Shown here piece by piece: positions 52,955 through 62,770 of a stretch of DNA of 64,000 nucleotides. The notes below the pieces were generated by a model that ran no database searches, was not told where the DNA came from, and saw only the letters and a program-made list of their open reading frames with translations. How positions within the stretch are numbered: the first letter of the stretch is position 1; each line of letters opens with the position of its first letter. The DNA is from Clostridia bacterium (GTDB lineage: Bacteria; Bacillota; Clostridia; Oscillospirales; Acutalibacteraceae), in NCBI GenBank assembly GCA_017397105.1, contig JAFQKF010000047.1, positions 1-64,000 on the forward strand. The letters run 5' to 3'. The position numbers were made by a program, and so were the translations under genes.

Positions 52955-54388
52955 TCACTTTGTTTTGCCGACAAGCAGCCTTGAGCCGCCGCCGAATTTT
53001 GTTACTTCATCAAGCGGAATGCCGTGTTCCTCGGCGATAAGCTGAGCAACCTTTGAGCCGCAGAATCCGCCCTGGCAGCGTCCCATACCCGCTCTTGTTC
53101 TGCGTTTAACGGAATCAACGTCCGTTGCAGGGATAGGGGAGTGAATTGCATCAAGGATTTCGCCCTGAGTAACAGTTTCGCATCGGCATACTATTGTGCC
53201 GTAGCGCTTGTCTTTTTCAATAAGAGCTTTTCTTTCCTCATTTGTCATATTGCGGAAATGAACGGGAGCTTTCCTTGTCGGGATGAAATCTTCCTTTTTC
53301 TCAACGTTGCCGAGAATGTCGAGCATAATCTTTTCAACGTATTCCGCAATTGCAGGGGAGGCGGAAAGGCCGGGAGATTCAATTCCTGCCACGTTTATGA
53401 AAGCAGGATTCTTTTTACTTGCGCCTATAATGAAATCGCCTGTTGCAGGGTGCGATCTCAGACCTGCAAAGGACGTGATAACGTTGCGGGTGTTTACGCA
53501 AGGGACTGAAAGCTTTGCCGCCTCAAGCACGGAATCAAGCACGTCCGAGTTAGTGGAAACATCGTCGTAGGAATCAACGTCAATGCTGCTCGGTCCGAGA
53601 AGAAGATTGCCGTCAACCGTGGGGGTGACAAGAATGCCCTTGCCCATGTCGCTCGGGCACTGGAAAATTACGGTGTTGGCAAGAGAGCCCATGGTTTTGT
53701 CAAGGAGCATATATTCGCCCTTGCGTGATATGATTCTGATTGAATCGTCGCCAATCATTTCGGCTATTTTACCGCTGTAAATTCCTGCGCAGTTGATTAC
53801 GTATTTTGCGTTGATATTCTTTTCACCTGCGGATACGGTAAACACTGAGCCGTTGTAATCGATTTTATCCACCTTGAAATTGCGTTCAAATTTAACGCCG
53901 TTGATAACTGCGGTTTCAGCGGCGGCAACGGTGAGCTCATAGGGGCAAACTATGCCTGCGGTTTTTGCAAGCAGAGCGCAGCAGGCAACCTCGTTGATTT
54001 GAGGCTCGATTTCGCGCAGACGGTCCTGCTCAATTATTTCCATTTCTTCAACGCCGTTTTCAATGCCTCGGGCATAAAGCTCTTCAACGGTTTTTCTTTG
54101 CTCGGGAGAAAATGCAACCACAAGAGAGCCCGTCAGCTTGAAAGGCACGTGAAGCCTTTTGCAAAGCTCAGGCATTTTTGCAGTGCCTTCAACGTTGAGC
54201 TTGGCTTTCAGTGAACCGGGCTTGGCATCAAAACCTGCGTGAACGATTGCGCTGTTTGCTTTTGACGTGCCTACAGCTACGTCGTTACCTTTTTCAATAA
54301 GAACTGTTTTGAGATTATATTGGCTCAACTGCATTGAAATAAGCGAGCCGACAACGCCTGCGCCGATAACGGCAATGTCATAAATCAT
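52955..54388 (-). CDS. GlpA-like FAD-dependent dehydrogenase with BFD-type [2Fe-2S] domain
   Basis: 477 aa from ATG at 54388 (GGAGGGGTATAT upstream). N-terminal FAD loop 'IAVIGAGVVGSLISMQLSQY'; DAO-type fold with 'GTSKANSAIVHAGFD'; C-terminal BFD-like domain with cluster cysteines in 'VCRCETVTQGEI' and 'GMGRCQGGFCG'. Relatives oxidise glycerol 3-phosphate or 2-hydroxyglutarate-type substrates anaerobically. With the next two genes it forms the usual three-part set; no glpK or glpF lies here, so glycerol 3-phosphate is probable, not proven. Confidence 0.88.
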   Translation of the reverse strand: MIYDIAVIGAGVVGSLISMQLSQYNLKTVLIEKGNDVAVGTSKANSAIVHAGFDAKPGSLKAKLNVEGTAKMPELCKRLHVPFKLTGSLVVAFSPEQRKTVEELYARGIENGVEEMEIIEQDRLREIEPQINEVACCALLAKTAGIVCPYELTVAAAETAVINGVKFERNFKVDKIDYNGSVFTVSAGEKNINAKYVINCAGIYSGKIAEMIGDDSIRIISRKGEYMLLDKTMGSLANTVIFQCPSDMGKGILVTPTVDGNLLLGPSSIDVDSYDDVSTNSDVLDSVLEAAKLSVPCVNTRNVITSFAGLRSHPATGDFIIGASKKNPAFINVAGIESPGLSASPAIAEYVEKIMLDILGNVEKKEDFIPTRKAPVHFRNMTNEERKALIEKDKRYGTIVCRCETVTQGEILDAIHSPIPATDVDSVKRRTRAGMGRCQGGFCGSKVAQLIAEEHGIPLDEVTKFGGGSRLLVGKTK

Positions 54389-54424
54389 ATATACCCCTCC
54401 GAGAATATACATTTTATTATAATG

Positions 54425-54453
54425 ATTTTATCATATATTTGTGTTTATATCAA
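54425..54453 (-). promoter_or_regulatory. promoter of the GlpA-like operon
   Basis: Minus strand: TTGATA (54453-54448), 17-bp spacer, TAAAAT (54430-54425), about 37 bp before the ATG. Confidence 0.65.
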
Positions 54454-54511
54454 CGATTTCAATAAAAACTTTCTTGACTGTTGAAAAAAATACTGAAATT
54501 GTGACAAAAAA

Positions 54512-54543
54512 AGAGAACATCAAAATAAAATTTGGTGTTCTCT
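54512..54543 (-). terminator. terminator downstream of the zinc dehydrogenase gene
   Basis: A 13-bp stem with one G:U (54512-54524 with 54531-54543), followed on the minus strand by a seven-T run. It lies 136 bp after the dehydrogenase stop; the AT-rich DNA in between shows nothing else. Confidence 0.8.
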
Positions 54544-54678
54544 GATTATTACAAAAATATTTTGCGATACTTTGAACTTAATTAAAAATATTTATTGATT
54601 AATCTTGAAAAAACTTAAACAATTCATAAAAAGCATGAAATAAAAATATTTTTCGTAAAAAGTCAAAATATCAGTAAA

Positions 54679-55941
54679 TTATTCGATTGTTTTCGAGTTT
54701 TCCAAAAGATATTTTTCTGCTTTTGCGTTCCAAAGACCTTTTGTTTCGGAAACGAGGCGTGCGAGCTCAGCGAAGAAGGGATCGTTTTTGCCGAGTTCTT
54801 CAAAATCTGCAATTGCGGTAAGGGGCATTGAAATGCCGGTGTAGATGAGCTTTTTGCCGCCGGGAATGTGGGGCAGGTTGAGTGTTGTATCCTTAACACA
54901 GTCAAGTCCGCCGATGTGAGTAACGAGGATTGACGGAGTAAGGAGACCTTCTTTAATCATTTCAATGCTTTCAATCATATCGTCGGTGTTACCGCCTGAG
55001 GTGCCTACAATATGTGTTGAAGCGTAATGAACGTTGTAGAAATTAAAGGGAGCGCTGAACTGAGGGTTGGTGGGGCCTGCAAAGAAATTAAGGCAACCGT
55101 CCTGACCGAGAAGCTTATCACCGGATTCGATAACTGAAGCAACGGGAGCGAAAACGAAAACGTCGTCAAAATCTCCGCCTGCGAGTTCTTTAAGATAATC
55201 CTCGCTGTTTTCGATATCACGGGTGTTGACGTATTTAAGGTCAATTCCGTTTTTGGCGGCTTCTTCAACAGGGAGAATTTCTGCCGCTCTGTCAAGCCTT
55301 GCGGAGTCAATATCCGTAACAATAAGAGTTGCGGGCTTGCGGTTGCAATGGATGATATAATCGATAGCGGCAAGCCCCATGGGTCCTACGCCTGCAAGGA
55401 TTGCCATTCTGCCGCCTTCCTTAATGCCCATTGTGTGCTCATAGCTGCCTCTTTTGGTGTGATAGTTTGCGTGGAAAGCGCCGATAACGCAGGAGAGGGG
55501 CTCGGTGAGAGAGCCGCAGAACCAACTGTCGTCATTGTAATCAAGCAGGCAGTTCATCAGCATAACCTCTTCGGGGAGGATGATGTAGGTAGCGTCGCCG
55601 CCTACGTACTGATAGGAATATCCGGGAGCGTCAAGTGAGCCTTTGTAGTTGAGTGCGGGCTGAATTACAAATTTATCGCCTGCGTGGTATTTATCAGCCC
55701 ATTTTGCGCCGACTTTTACAAGCTCACCGCAGAGCTCGTGACCGATGATAATGGGCTTTTCAGCAACGTCATCGTGAACTCTCTTATGGTCTGCGCCCTG
55801 AACGGCGGCTTTGTATGAGGACATGCAAAGACTGTCGCATACAACCTTTGCAAGAATTTCTGTTTCTTTGATTTCGGGAAGCTCAAAAGTTTCCATTCTC
55901 AAGTCGTTTTTTCCGTAGAGTCTTACTGCGGTTGTTTTCAT
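54679..55941 (-). CDS. zinc-dependent dehydrogenase, L-sorbose-1-phosphate reductase-like
   Basis: 420 aa from ATG at 55941 (GGAGGTATCTTTTT upstream). Medium-chain dehydrogenase: 'DSLCMSSYKAA', 'IIIGHELCGELVKVG' (zinc His/Glu), 'GVGPMGLAAIDYI' (NAD loop) and 'TDIDSARLDRA'. The length and the insertion 'NYKGSLDAPGYSYQYVGGD' recall the SorE/L-sorbose-1-phosphate reductase group, larger than simple alcohol dehydrogenases. It should act on a sugar or polyol (phosphate). Divergent from an Lrp/AsnC-type regulator 204 bp away, which may control it. Confidence 0.87.
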   Translation of the reverse strand: MKTTAVRLYGKNDLRMETFELPEIKETEILAKVVCDSLCMSSYKAAVQGADHKRVHDDVAEKPIIIGHELCGELVKVGAKWADKYHAGDKFVIQPALNYKGSLDAPGYSYQYVGGDATYIILPEEVMLMNCLLDYNDDSWFCGSLTEPLSCVIGAFHANYHTKRGSYEHTMGIKEGGRMAILAGVGPMGLAAIDYIIHCNRKPATLIVTDIDSARLDRAAEILPVEEAAKNGIDLKYVNTRDIENSEDYLKELAGGDFDDVFVFAPVASVIESGDKLLGQDGCLNFFAGPTNPQFSAPFNFYNVHYASTHIVGTSGGNTDDMIESIEMIKEGLLTPSILVTHIGGLDCVKDTTLNLPHIPGGKKLIYTGISMPLTAIADFEELGKNDPFFAELARLVSETKGLWNAKAEKYLLENSKTIE

Positions 55942-56145
55942 AAAAAGATACCTCCAACTTCTTATCTGCATAATTCTATCATTTTGTTAAGCGTTTTTCA
56001 ATTGTTAAAGCAAATACTGCATAAAAAAATATTTTTTTCGCCCGTTTTTGATAATTAACAGAAAAATTTTGCTTTTATATCTTGACTATTCGTAAAATTT
56101 TGGTAACATAAAGTATAGTATCGGTAAAAGAACGGAGGTGGAAAC

Positions 56146-56595
56146 GTGGACAGTATAGACGTTAAAATCGTAGAGTGCCTTAAAGAGAATGCAAGAGAGA
56201 ATGCTTCCGTAATCGGCAGCAAAGTAAATATGTCCGTTTCCGCCGTGATTGAGCGAATCAAAAAGCTTGAAGCGGCAGGGGTTATAAAGCAATACACCCT
56301 TGTGCTTGATAATGAAAAACTCGGTCTTAACGTGTGTGCATACCTTGCGGTGGAAACCGAGAATTCAAAATATAACGCTTCTTTTGAGGATTATATGAAG
56401 CGCCATCCTTACGTTACCGCCTGCGACTACGTGGCGAGTGATTTTGAGTATCTTGTAAAAATTTACGCTCAGGATTTAAAAGCGCTTGAAAAAATGCTCA
56501 ACGATATAAAAGCCCTCGGCGGTGTGGGCAGAGTAAAAACTCTTACCGTGCTTTCAAACGTCAAGGATTCTTATTCAACCGATATAATTTTATAA
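56146..56595 (+). CDS. Lrp/AsnC family transcriptional regulator
   Basis: 149 aa from GTG at 56146, with CGGAGGTGGAAAC ahead. N-terminal AsnC-type HTH ('DVKIVECLKENARENASVIGSKVNMSVSAV'), C-terminal RAM ligand-binding domain ('VCAYLAVETEN', 'VTACDYVASDFEYLVKIYA'). It probably senses an amino acid or related metabolite and may regulate the divergent dehydrogenase gene or itself. Confidence 0.9.
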   Translation: MDSIDVKIVECLKENARENASVIGSKVNMSVSAVIERIKKLEAAGVIKQYTLVLDNEKLGLNVCAYLAVETENSKYNASFEDYMKRHPYVTACDYVASDFEYLVKIYAQDLKALEKMLNDIKALGGVGRVKTLTVLSNVKDSYSTDIIL

Positions 56596-56605
56596 TGTAA
56601 AAATC

Positions 56606-56634
56606 AAGGGTTGCCAAGCGGCAACCCTTATTTT

Positions 56635-56636
<2 letters not shown>
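56606..56636. terminator. bidirectional intrinsic terminator
   Basis: A perfect 10-bp stem (56606-56615 with 56620-56629, loop AAGC) with T-runs on both strands; it ends the regulator gene and the convergent GH51 operon. Confidence 0.9.
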
Positions 56637-58149
<1,513 letters not shown>

Positions 58150-59493
58150 TTATAAGTATTTTATAAGTGACTGTGCAGCTTTAAGGTCGGGATATATACC
58201 GCAGGCTGTAAGTGAATAGAGCATTGCACCGTATGCTGCTTCCTCTTTGTGGGCCGGTATCAGCAGGGGCATACCGAACATCTCTGATATAATTTTTTGC
58301 AAAGCGTGATTCTTACGCAGACCGTTGCCTGAGCCAACCACGCAGGAGTGAGCTTTGTCAGGGCAGGGGGAGTACATATTGTAAAGCTCGCCTGAAATTG
58401 CATCCAGCACGCCGTAAATGAGATGACCGGGGGTGAAATTATCGAGCCCGATATTTTTTACGTGACCTCTGAGCGTCGGATTTTCTCTTGTACCTACAAA
58501 AGCGGTGCTTACGTCAAGCGGATTTGCAGGCGACTGATTGGTGTTTAAGTATTCATCAATGAACGAATACGCATTTTCAAGATTACCGCCACAGAGGTTG
58601 GCGGTCTGCCTGATGAATGATTCAAGCGCCGCAAAAGCTCTGCCGCCACAGAGGGCGGAGCCTACTCTGATAAACTCTTTTTCATGGCAGGGACGAAGCT
58701 CTGTTGATTCAACCTCAGCGGTATTCCTCGTCATGAAAGACATCTGACTGCCTGTGCCGATATTTACGAGCACGGAGGAGTCTGTATCTCTGACGGAGCC
58801 GATAAAGCTTGCCTGATTATCGCCTATTGCTATGCATACGGGTATTTCTTTATAATTGCCGAGAATGCGTGCATCTGCCGCAATTTCAGGGAAAACGCAG
58901 CAGTCAAGCCCTGCACGGGTGATTGCAGCCGAATCAAATTGCAGCTTGTCGGCATCAAAAAGACCGAAGCTTGCGGCGTCTGAGGTGTGCATTACGGGAG
59001 TGCTTCTGCCCGTAAGCTTCATTGCAACGTAATCGTGAACGGTGCAGATTTTTGCCGTACCCTGAGGAACACAACCCTTTTGCGAATGAACAAAATAAGT
59101 TGAGCAGCCGAAGCCTGATGCCATCTTGTAACCCGTGATTTTGCTGAGCTTTTCAGCGTAGGTTATGCCGCTTTCACACTCTTCGTCAGCGCTGGCATCC
59201 TGCCACGTATATAACGGACTTAAGGGATTGCCGAGTGAGTCAAGGTAAATCACGCCGTGCATCTGCCCCGTGATTCCGATTGAACATACGGGAGAATATT
59301 TTTCAATCAGTTTATTAAGAGCGGAAACACAGATTTCAAGGATTTTCAGGGGATTCTGGCACCTCTCGAAAGAGGCGCCGTTTATCTCGCAGTTATTCTG
59401 TACGGTGACTGATTCGAGCAATTCGCCCGTATTTACATCAGCTGCCGCCGCGCAGATAGTGGTTGTTCCTATATCAAGACCTATTGCGTTCAT
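58150..59493 (-). CDS. FGGY-family carbohydrate kinase (sedoheptulokinase-like)
   Basis: 447 aa. 'GLDIGTTTICAAAAD' (phosphate loop), 'SIGITGQMHGVIYLD', 'IAIGDNQASFIGS' (catalytic Asp), 'LVNIGTGSQMSF' and a late 'VVGSGNGLRKN'. The 'GQMHG' and 'GDNQAS' patterns recall sedoheptulokinase and xylulokinase-type members. It should phosphorylate a ketose or polyol. Within an operon between a glycyl radical enzyme and an arabinofuranosidase, it likely handles a sugar made or used by one of them. It is not an obvious ribulokinase (AraB), which is longer. Confidence 0.87.
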   Translation of the reverse strand: MNAIGLDIGTTTICAAAADVNTGELLESVTVQNNCEINGASFERCQNPLKILEICVSALNKLIEKYSPVCSIGITGQMHGVIYLDSLGNPLSPLYTWQDASADEECESGITYAEKLSKITGYKMASGFGCSTYFVHSQKGCVPQGTAKICTVHDYVAMKLTGRSTPVMHTSDAASFGLFDADKLQFDSAAITRAGLDCCVFPEIAADARILGNYKEIPVCIAIGDNQASFIGSVRDTDSSVLVNIGTGSQMSFMTRNTAEVESTELRPCHEKEFIRVGSALCGGRAFAALESFIRQTANLCGGNLENAYSFIDEYLNTNQSPANPLDVSTAFVGTRENPTLRGHVKNIGLDNFTPGHLIYGVLDAISGELYNMYSPCPDKAHSCVVGSGNGLRKNHALQKIISEMFGMPLLIPAHKEEAAYGAMLYSLTACGIYPDLKAAQSLIKYL

Positions 59494-59505
59494 ATTATCC
59501 CTCGC

Positions 59506-61875
59506 TTATATTGTTGTGGATTCAAGGTCAAGGCGCAGAATGATATCCTGCTGAATGTCGGGGGATAAATCGAGAAAGTTAACGAAAGTGCCGTGGATTC
59601 TCATAATGTAAACTCCGCTGGGAGCGTATTTCTGAGGATCGGCAAGAACCTTTCTGAGAGTGTCGGGGGTGGTGACGTTTACGTAAAGATAGAAGGGGGC
59701 AACGCCCTCGTTTTGTTCGTTGAAGAAAAGGGGCTTCATAACTCTGTTGGAGAAATCCTCGCCCTTGCCCTCAAGGTCGGGGGATTTGAAGAATTTAGGG
59801 TCAATTCCCATATGGGATGCATAACCGCCGCCGAATTTTTCGAAGGGAAGCTTCATGTTGGAAAGCATACGCATACCGAGACCTGAGGATGCTTCTCCGT
59901 GGAGCGGGTCAACACCGTAGTTGAGCTGGGTGCGTGCTTTTCTTCCGTCGGGTGTAGCGCCAACCCAGTAGCCGTAAAGCAGATGAGTGGAGGGTGTGCT
60001 CCAGTCGGCGCGGAAATTATTGCCGAGGTAGTTCTTCTGAGAATTTACAATATCTGAAATCCTTGATGCGATTTCCGCCGCTTCAAGGTCAACCTCTTCA
60101 ATGTTGTTTCCGAATTTGGGGCAGGCGATGAGCCACTCGTGAAGCTCCTTATCGTTTTCAAAATCGTTTCTGAGAGCTTCAATAAGTCTGTCGGCATCCT
60201 CGGGGCGCTCTTTTACAAGACGGTCAATGGCAATGAATGAATCCGCAATAACGGAAAGTCCGTGAATGAGGCAGCCGCTTCCGTTATAAGGAGAGCCCTG
60301 TGCGTCTGTATCACGGCAGTCGATGCCGCTGTCTTTACCGCCCATGAATACCGAAAGGAAGGGGACGGGAAGATTCCAGAGAGCCTTTGAAGCGCCGTTA
60401 CCTGCATCAGCCATTTCTTTGGCGAAGAACTCGGCGTTTTTGTAGAAATACTCACGGATGTTTTTGAGGATGTCAAGAGAATCCGTGCTTTCAACCTGAG
60501 TGCCTATTTCTTTGCCTGTAATAAGCGATTTGCCGCTGTTGAGGGTGAGCTCAAGGATTTTGGGCAGGTTGAACCAGCTGTTGGTGGTGTTGCCTGTATC
60601 CTTACCCATAATGAGGGGCTCCTGGCATCCTGCTACGGAGCAGTCGGCAAGGTCCTCTTCCGCAACGTTTCTTGCACGGAGAATTTCAAAAATGGAATCG
60701 TCATTGAAGAATGACGGAGTAAGTACACCGGGAGTGAAAAGGAATCTGCCAAGGCTTCTGTAAAGCTCTGCAGGAGTGTTTTTGTGAAGCTTTACGGAGA
60801 GGATGGGCTGGGGCAGGTTCATGTCATAATACGCATCGGCAAGAGCGTATGAGGAAAGGTTGGTAAGGTCGTTGGAGTCACAGTCCCTGCCGCCGATGAG
60901 AAGACTCTGGGAGATTGCCCAGCTTCTGTCGGCAACGTTGAAGAAAACAAGGAAGTGCTTGAAAAGAGCTGCGGCTTCATCTCGGCTTTCTCCGCTCATT
61001 GCACGGTAGGGCTCAAAGATTCTGTCAGCATTACCGACGGAAAAAGCAAAGGGATTGGGAGCCTGCTCAAGGCACATCATCTGCCAGCAGATGATAAAGC
61101 TCTGAATTGCTTCATGGAGCGATTCGGCAGGATTCTCAGGCACCTTGCGAAGGGTGTCTGCCATATAGCTGAGCTGAGCGGCTCTCTGAGCGTCGGCGGA
61201 TTTTGCCTGCTCCTCGCATATATCTGCATATCTGTTTGCAAGGATGATTGCTGCATCAAGAGTTATGGCGAATGCCTTGTAATTATCAGCCTTTTTTGCA
61301 TCAGTGCAGGCGGATGCTTTTTCATCAAGTTCGTTCTTGATTGCTTTGATTCCGTATTTGAGCACGGGGCGGAAATCGGGAATAAGATGGCCCGTTACCT
61401 GCTCGATAAAGAAAGCAACCTCGCTTGTGTAATCGTTGTATTTATCATAAACGGCGCAGAGGTCTGAAACGTAAGCACCGTTCTGAGTTTTTTCACGCAG
61501 AGTGTTTATGCGCTCGGCGGTGAATTCTTCGTTGGGTTCAATATCGTCAAAAACAGCGGTAGGGTCACAGTAGCCCGAGAAGGTTTCTACCTCAAATGCA
61601 GGGTTGATAAGTGCGTAGCTTTTTGCAAAAGCGTCACGCTGAGTGCCTGCAAAAATGTTTTTATCGCTTACGCTCAGGGGAAGATTTTCCGCAATGGCTT
61701 TAAGCTCAAGTGCGGCGCTCATTTCCTTGGAAAGCCCTTTGTTCTTTTCAGCCTGAGCAACAGCGGTTTCTCTTGCTAAAAACCAGCCGTCCAGTCTTTT
61801 GATGGCACGTTCTTCTTTAAAAAGCTCCTTTGCCATTAAGGTTACGGTTTCGTGATTGCAATTTACAAAAATCAT
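59506..61875 (-). CDS. glycyl radical enzyme of undefined subfamily (pyruvate formate-lyase-like)
   Basis: 789 aa, the usual size of the family. Active-site loop 'DCSVAGCQEP' places the thiyl Cys at C417 with E419 two residues on, the G-C-x-E arrangement of dehydratase- and lyase-type members rather than the Cys-Cys pair of pyruvate formate-lyase. The C-terminal loop is 'MRIHGTFVNFLDLSP', with G762 where the radical glycine belongs; known members read R-V-(S/A)-G-Y-(S/A). Arg and Gly are kept but the rest differs. The matching activase gene is 13 bp upstream. Neighbours (sugar kinase, arabinofuranosidase) suggest a sugar or polyol substrate; no microcompartment shell genes are present. Start ATG after AGGAGTGAGTATTT. 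Confidence 0.88.
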   Translation of the reverse strand: MIFVNCNHETVTLMAKELFKEERAIKRLDGWFLARETAVAQAEKNKGLSKEMSAALELKAIAENLPLSVSDKNIFAGTQRDAFAKSYALINPAFEVETFSGYCDPTAVFDDIEPNEEFTAERINTLREKTQNGAYVSDLCAVYDKYNDYTSEVAFFIEQVTGHLIPDFRPVLKYGIKAIKNELDEKASACTDAKKADNYKAFAITLDAAIILANRYADICEEQAKSADAQRAAQLSYMADTLRKVPENPAESLHEAIQSFIICWQMMCLEQAPNPFAFSVGNADRIFEPYRAMSGESRDEAAALFKHFLVFFNVADRSWAISQSLLIGGRDCDSNDLTNLSSYALADAYYDMNLPQPILSVKLHKNTPAELYRSLGRFLFTPGVLTPSFFNDDSIFEILRARNVAEEDLADCSVAGCQEPLIMGKDTGNTTNSWFNLPKILELTLNSGKSLITGKEIGTQVESTDSLDILKNIREYFYKNAEFFAKEMADAGNGASKALWNLPVPFLSVFMGGKDSGIDCRDTDAQGSPYNGSGCLIHGLSVIADSFIAIDRLVKERPEDADRLIEALRNDFENDKELHEWLIACPKFGNNIEEVDLEAAEIASRISDIVNSQKNYLGNNFRADWSTPSTHLLYGYWVGATPDGRKARTQLNYGVDPLHGEASSGLGMRMLSNMKLPFEKFGGGYASHMGIDPKFFKSPDLEGKGEDFSNRVMKPLFFNEQNEGVAPFYLYVNVTTPDTLRKVLADPQKYAPSGVYIMRIHGTFVNFLDLSPDIQQDIILRLDLESTTI

Positions 61876-61888
61876 AAATACTCACTCC

Positions 61889-62752
61889 TTATGTATGAAT
61901 GGTGATAAGCGAATTCTCTTTAAATATGCGTTCAAAGTCTTTCACCGTTTCGGGCAAAACCTTTGCATCTTGCGTCATGGTGTACTGCATTGAGCAGCGT
62001 TTGTATTTATCCTTGCCGAATTCGTGATAGCGTAAGAACTCGTAGCGGCAGGAATCTGTGCCGATTTCCCTGAAGAGCTTTGCAAACTCATGCGCATCCT
62101 CTTCGCTTGCGTTAAATCCGTTTATAAGCGGAATTCTTATAAGCAGCTGATTTCTCTGCTTTGCGGCAAGGGAAATGTTTTTGATAATATTCTCATTTCC
62201 TGCACCGCAGACCTTCTTGTGCGTTTCGCAGTTGTAATGCTTGCAGTCGGTGATAAGAAAATCCGTAAGAGGGAAAAGCTCCGGCAGTCTGTCATGCGTT
62301 GCGTTGCATTCAAGGGCTGTGTGGATTGAAGCGGATTTCAGCTTTTGGAGCAATTCCTTAAGAGCGGTAAACTGCAAGGTAGGCTCGCCGCCTGTGAGGG
62401 TAACTCCGCCGCCGTCAAAAAACATCATTGAGCAGCTTTTGCAGTAGCTGACTATTGAATCCACGTCTTCTTCGACAAAGCTTTTTTTGATTCCGCTTGC
62501 AGGTATAGAGGTGCATATTTCGTTGCAGCCCTCGCATTTCTTTCGGTCAATCATACCGCTTTCGACTGCACCGTTGGGGCAAAAGCTGCCGTCGGTTTTG
62601 TCGCTCGTCATTAGCACGCCTTCAATCGGCATTCCCTCTGGATTAGCACACCACGGACATATGAGGTTACAGCCCTGCAGATGGTAAACAAGTCTGTTGC
62701 CCGGTCCGTCCTGCGAAAAATTAAAGCCTTTTTGGAAATATTTAAGTTTCAT
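61889..62752 (-). CDS. glycyl-radical enzyme activating enzyme (radical SAM)
   Basis: 287 aa. Radical SAM cluster motif C28-x3-C32-x2-C35 in 'GCNLICPWCANPEG', and 'TLTGGEPTLQ' for SAM binding. Between them lies a reduced ferredoxin-like insert: C58, C73, C76, C80, C104 and C107, fewer than the eight cysteines of activases with two extra 4Fe-4S clusters. It generates the glycyl radical on the enzyme encoded directly downstream. It starts 18 bp after the LCP gene. Confidence 0.92.
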   Translation of the reverse strand: MKLKYFQKGFNFSQDGPGNRLVYHLQGCNLICPWCANPEGMPIEGVLMTSDKTDGSFCPNGAVESGMIDRKKCEGCNEICTSIPASGIKKSFVEEDVDSIVSYCKSCSMMFFDGGGVTLTGGEPTLQFTALKELLQKLKSASIHTALECNATHDRLPELFPLTDFLITDCKHYNCETHKKVCGAGNENIIKNISLAAKQRNQLLIRIPLINGFNASEEDAHEFAKLFREIGTDSCRYEFLRYHEFGKDKYKRCSMQYTMTQDAKVLPETVKDFERIFKENSLITIHT

Positions 62753-62770
62753 AAAATCAACCTGTGAGGA

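Noticed and set aside
54389-54678. Small RNA or small gene in the 290-bp AT-rich gap.
   Set aside because: Only a promoter on the right of the GlpA-like operon and a terminator hairpin are visible; no ORF with a ribosome binding site was found.
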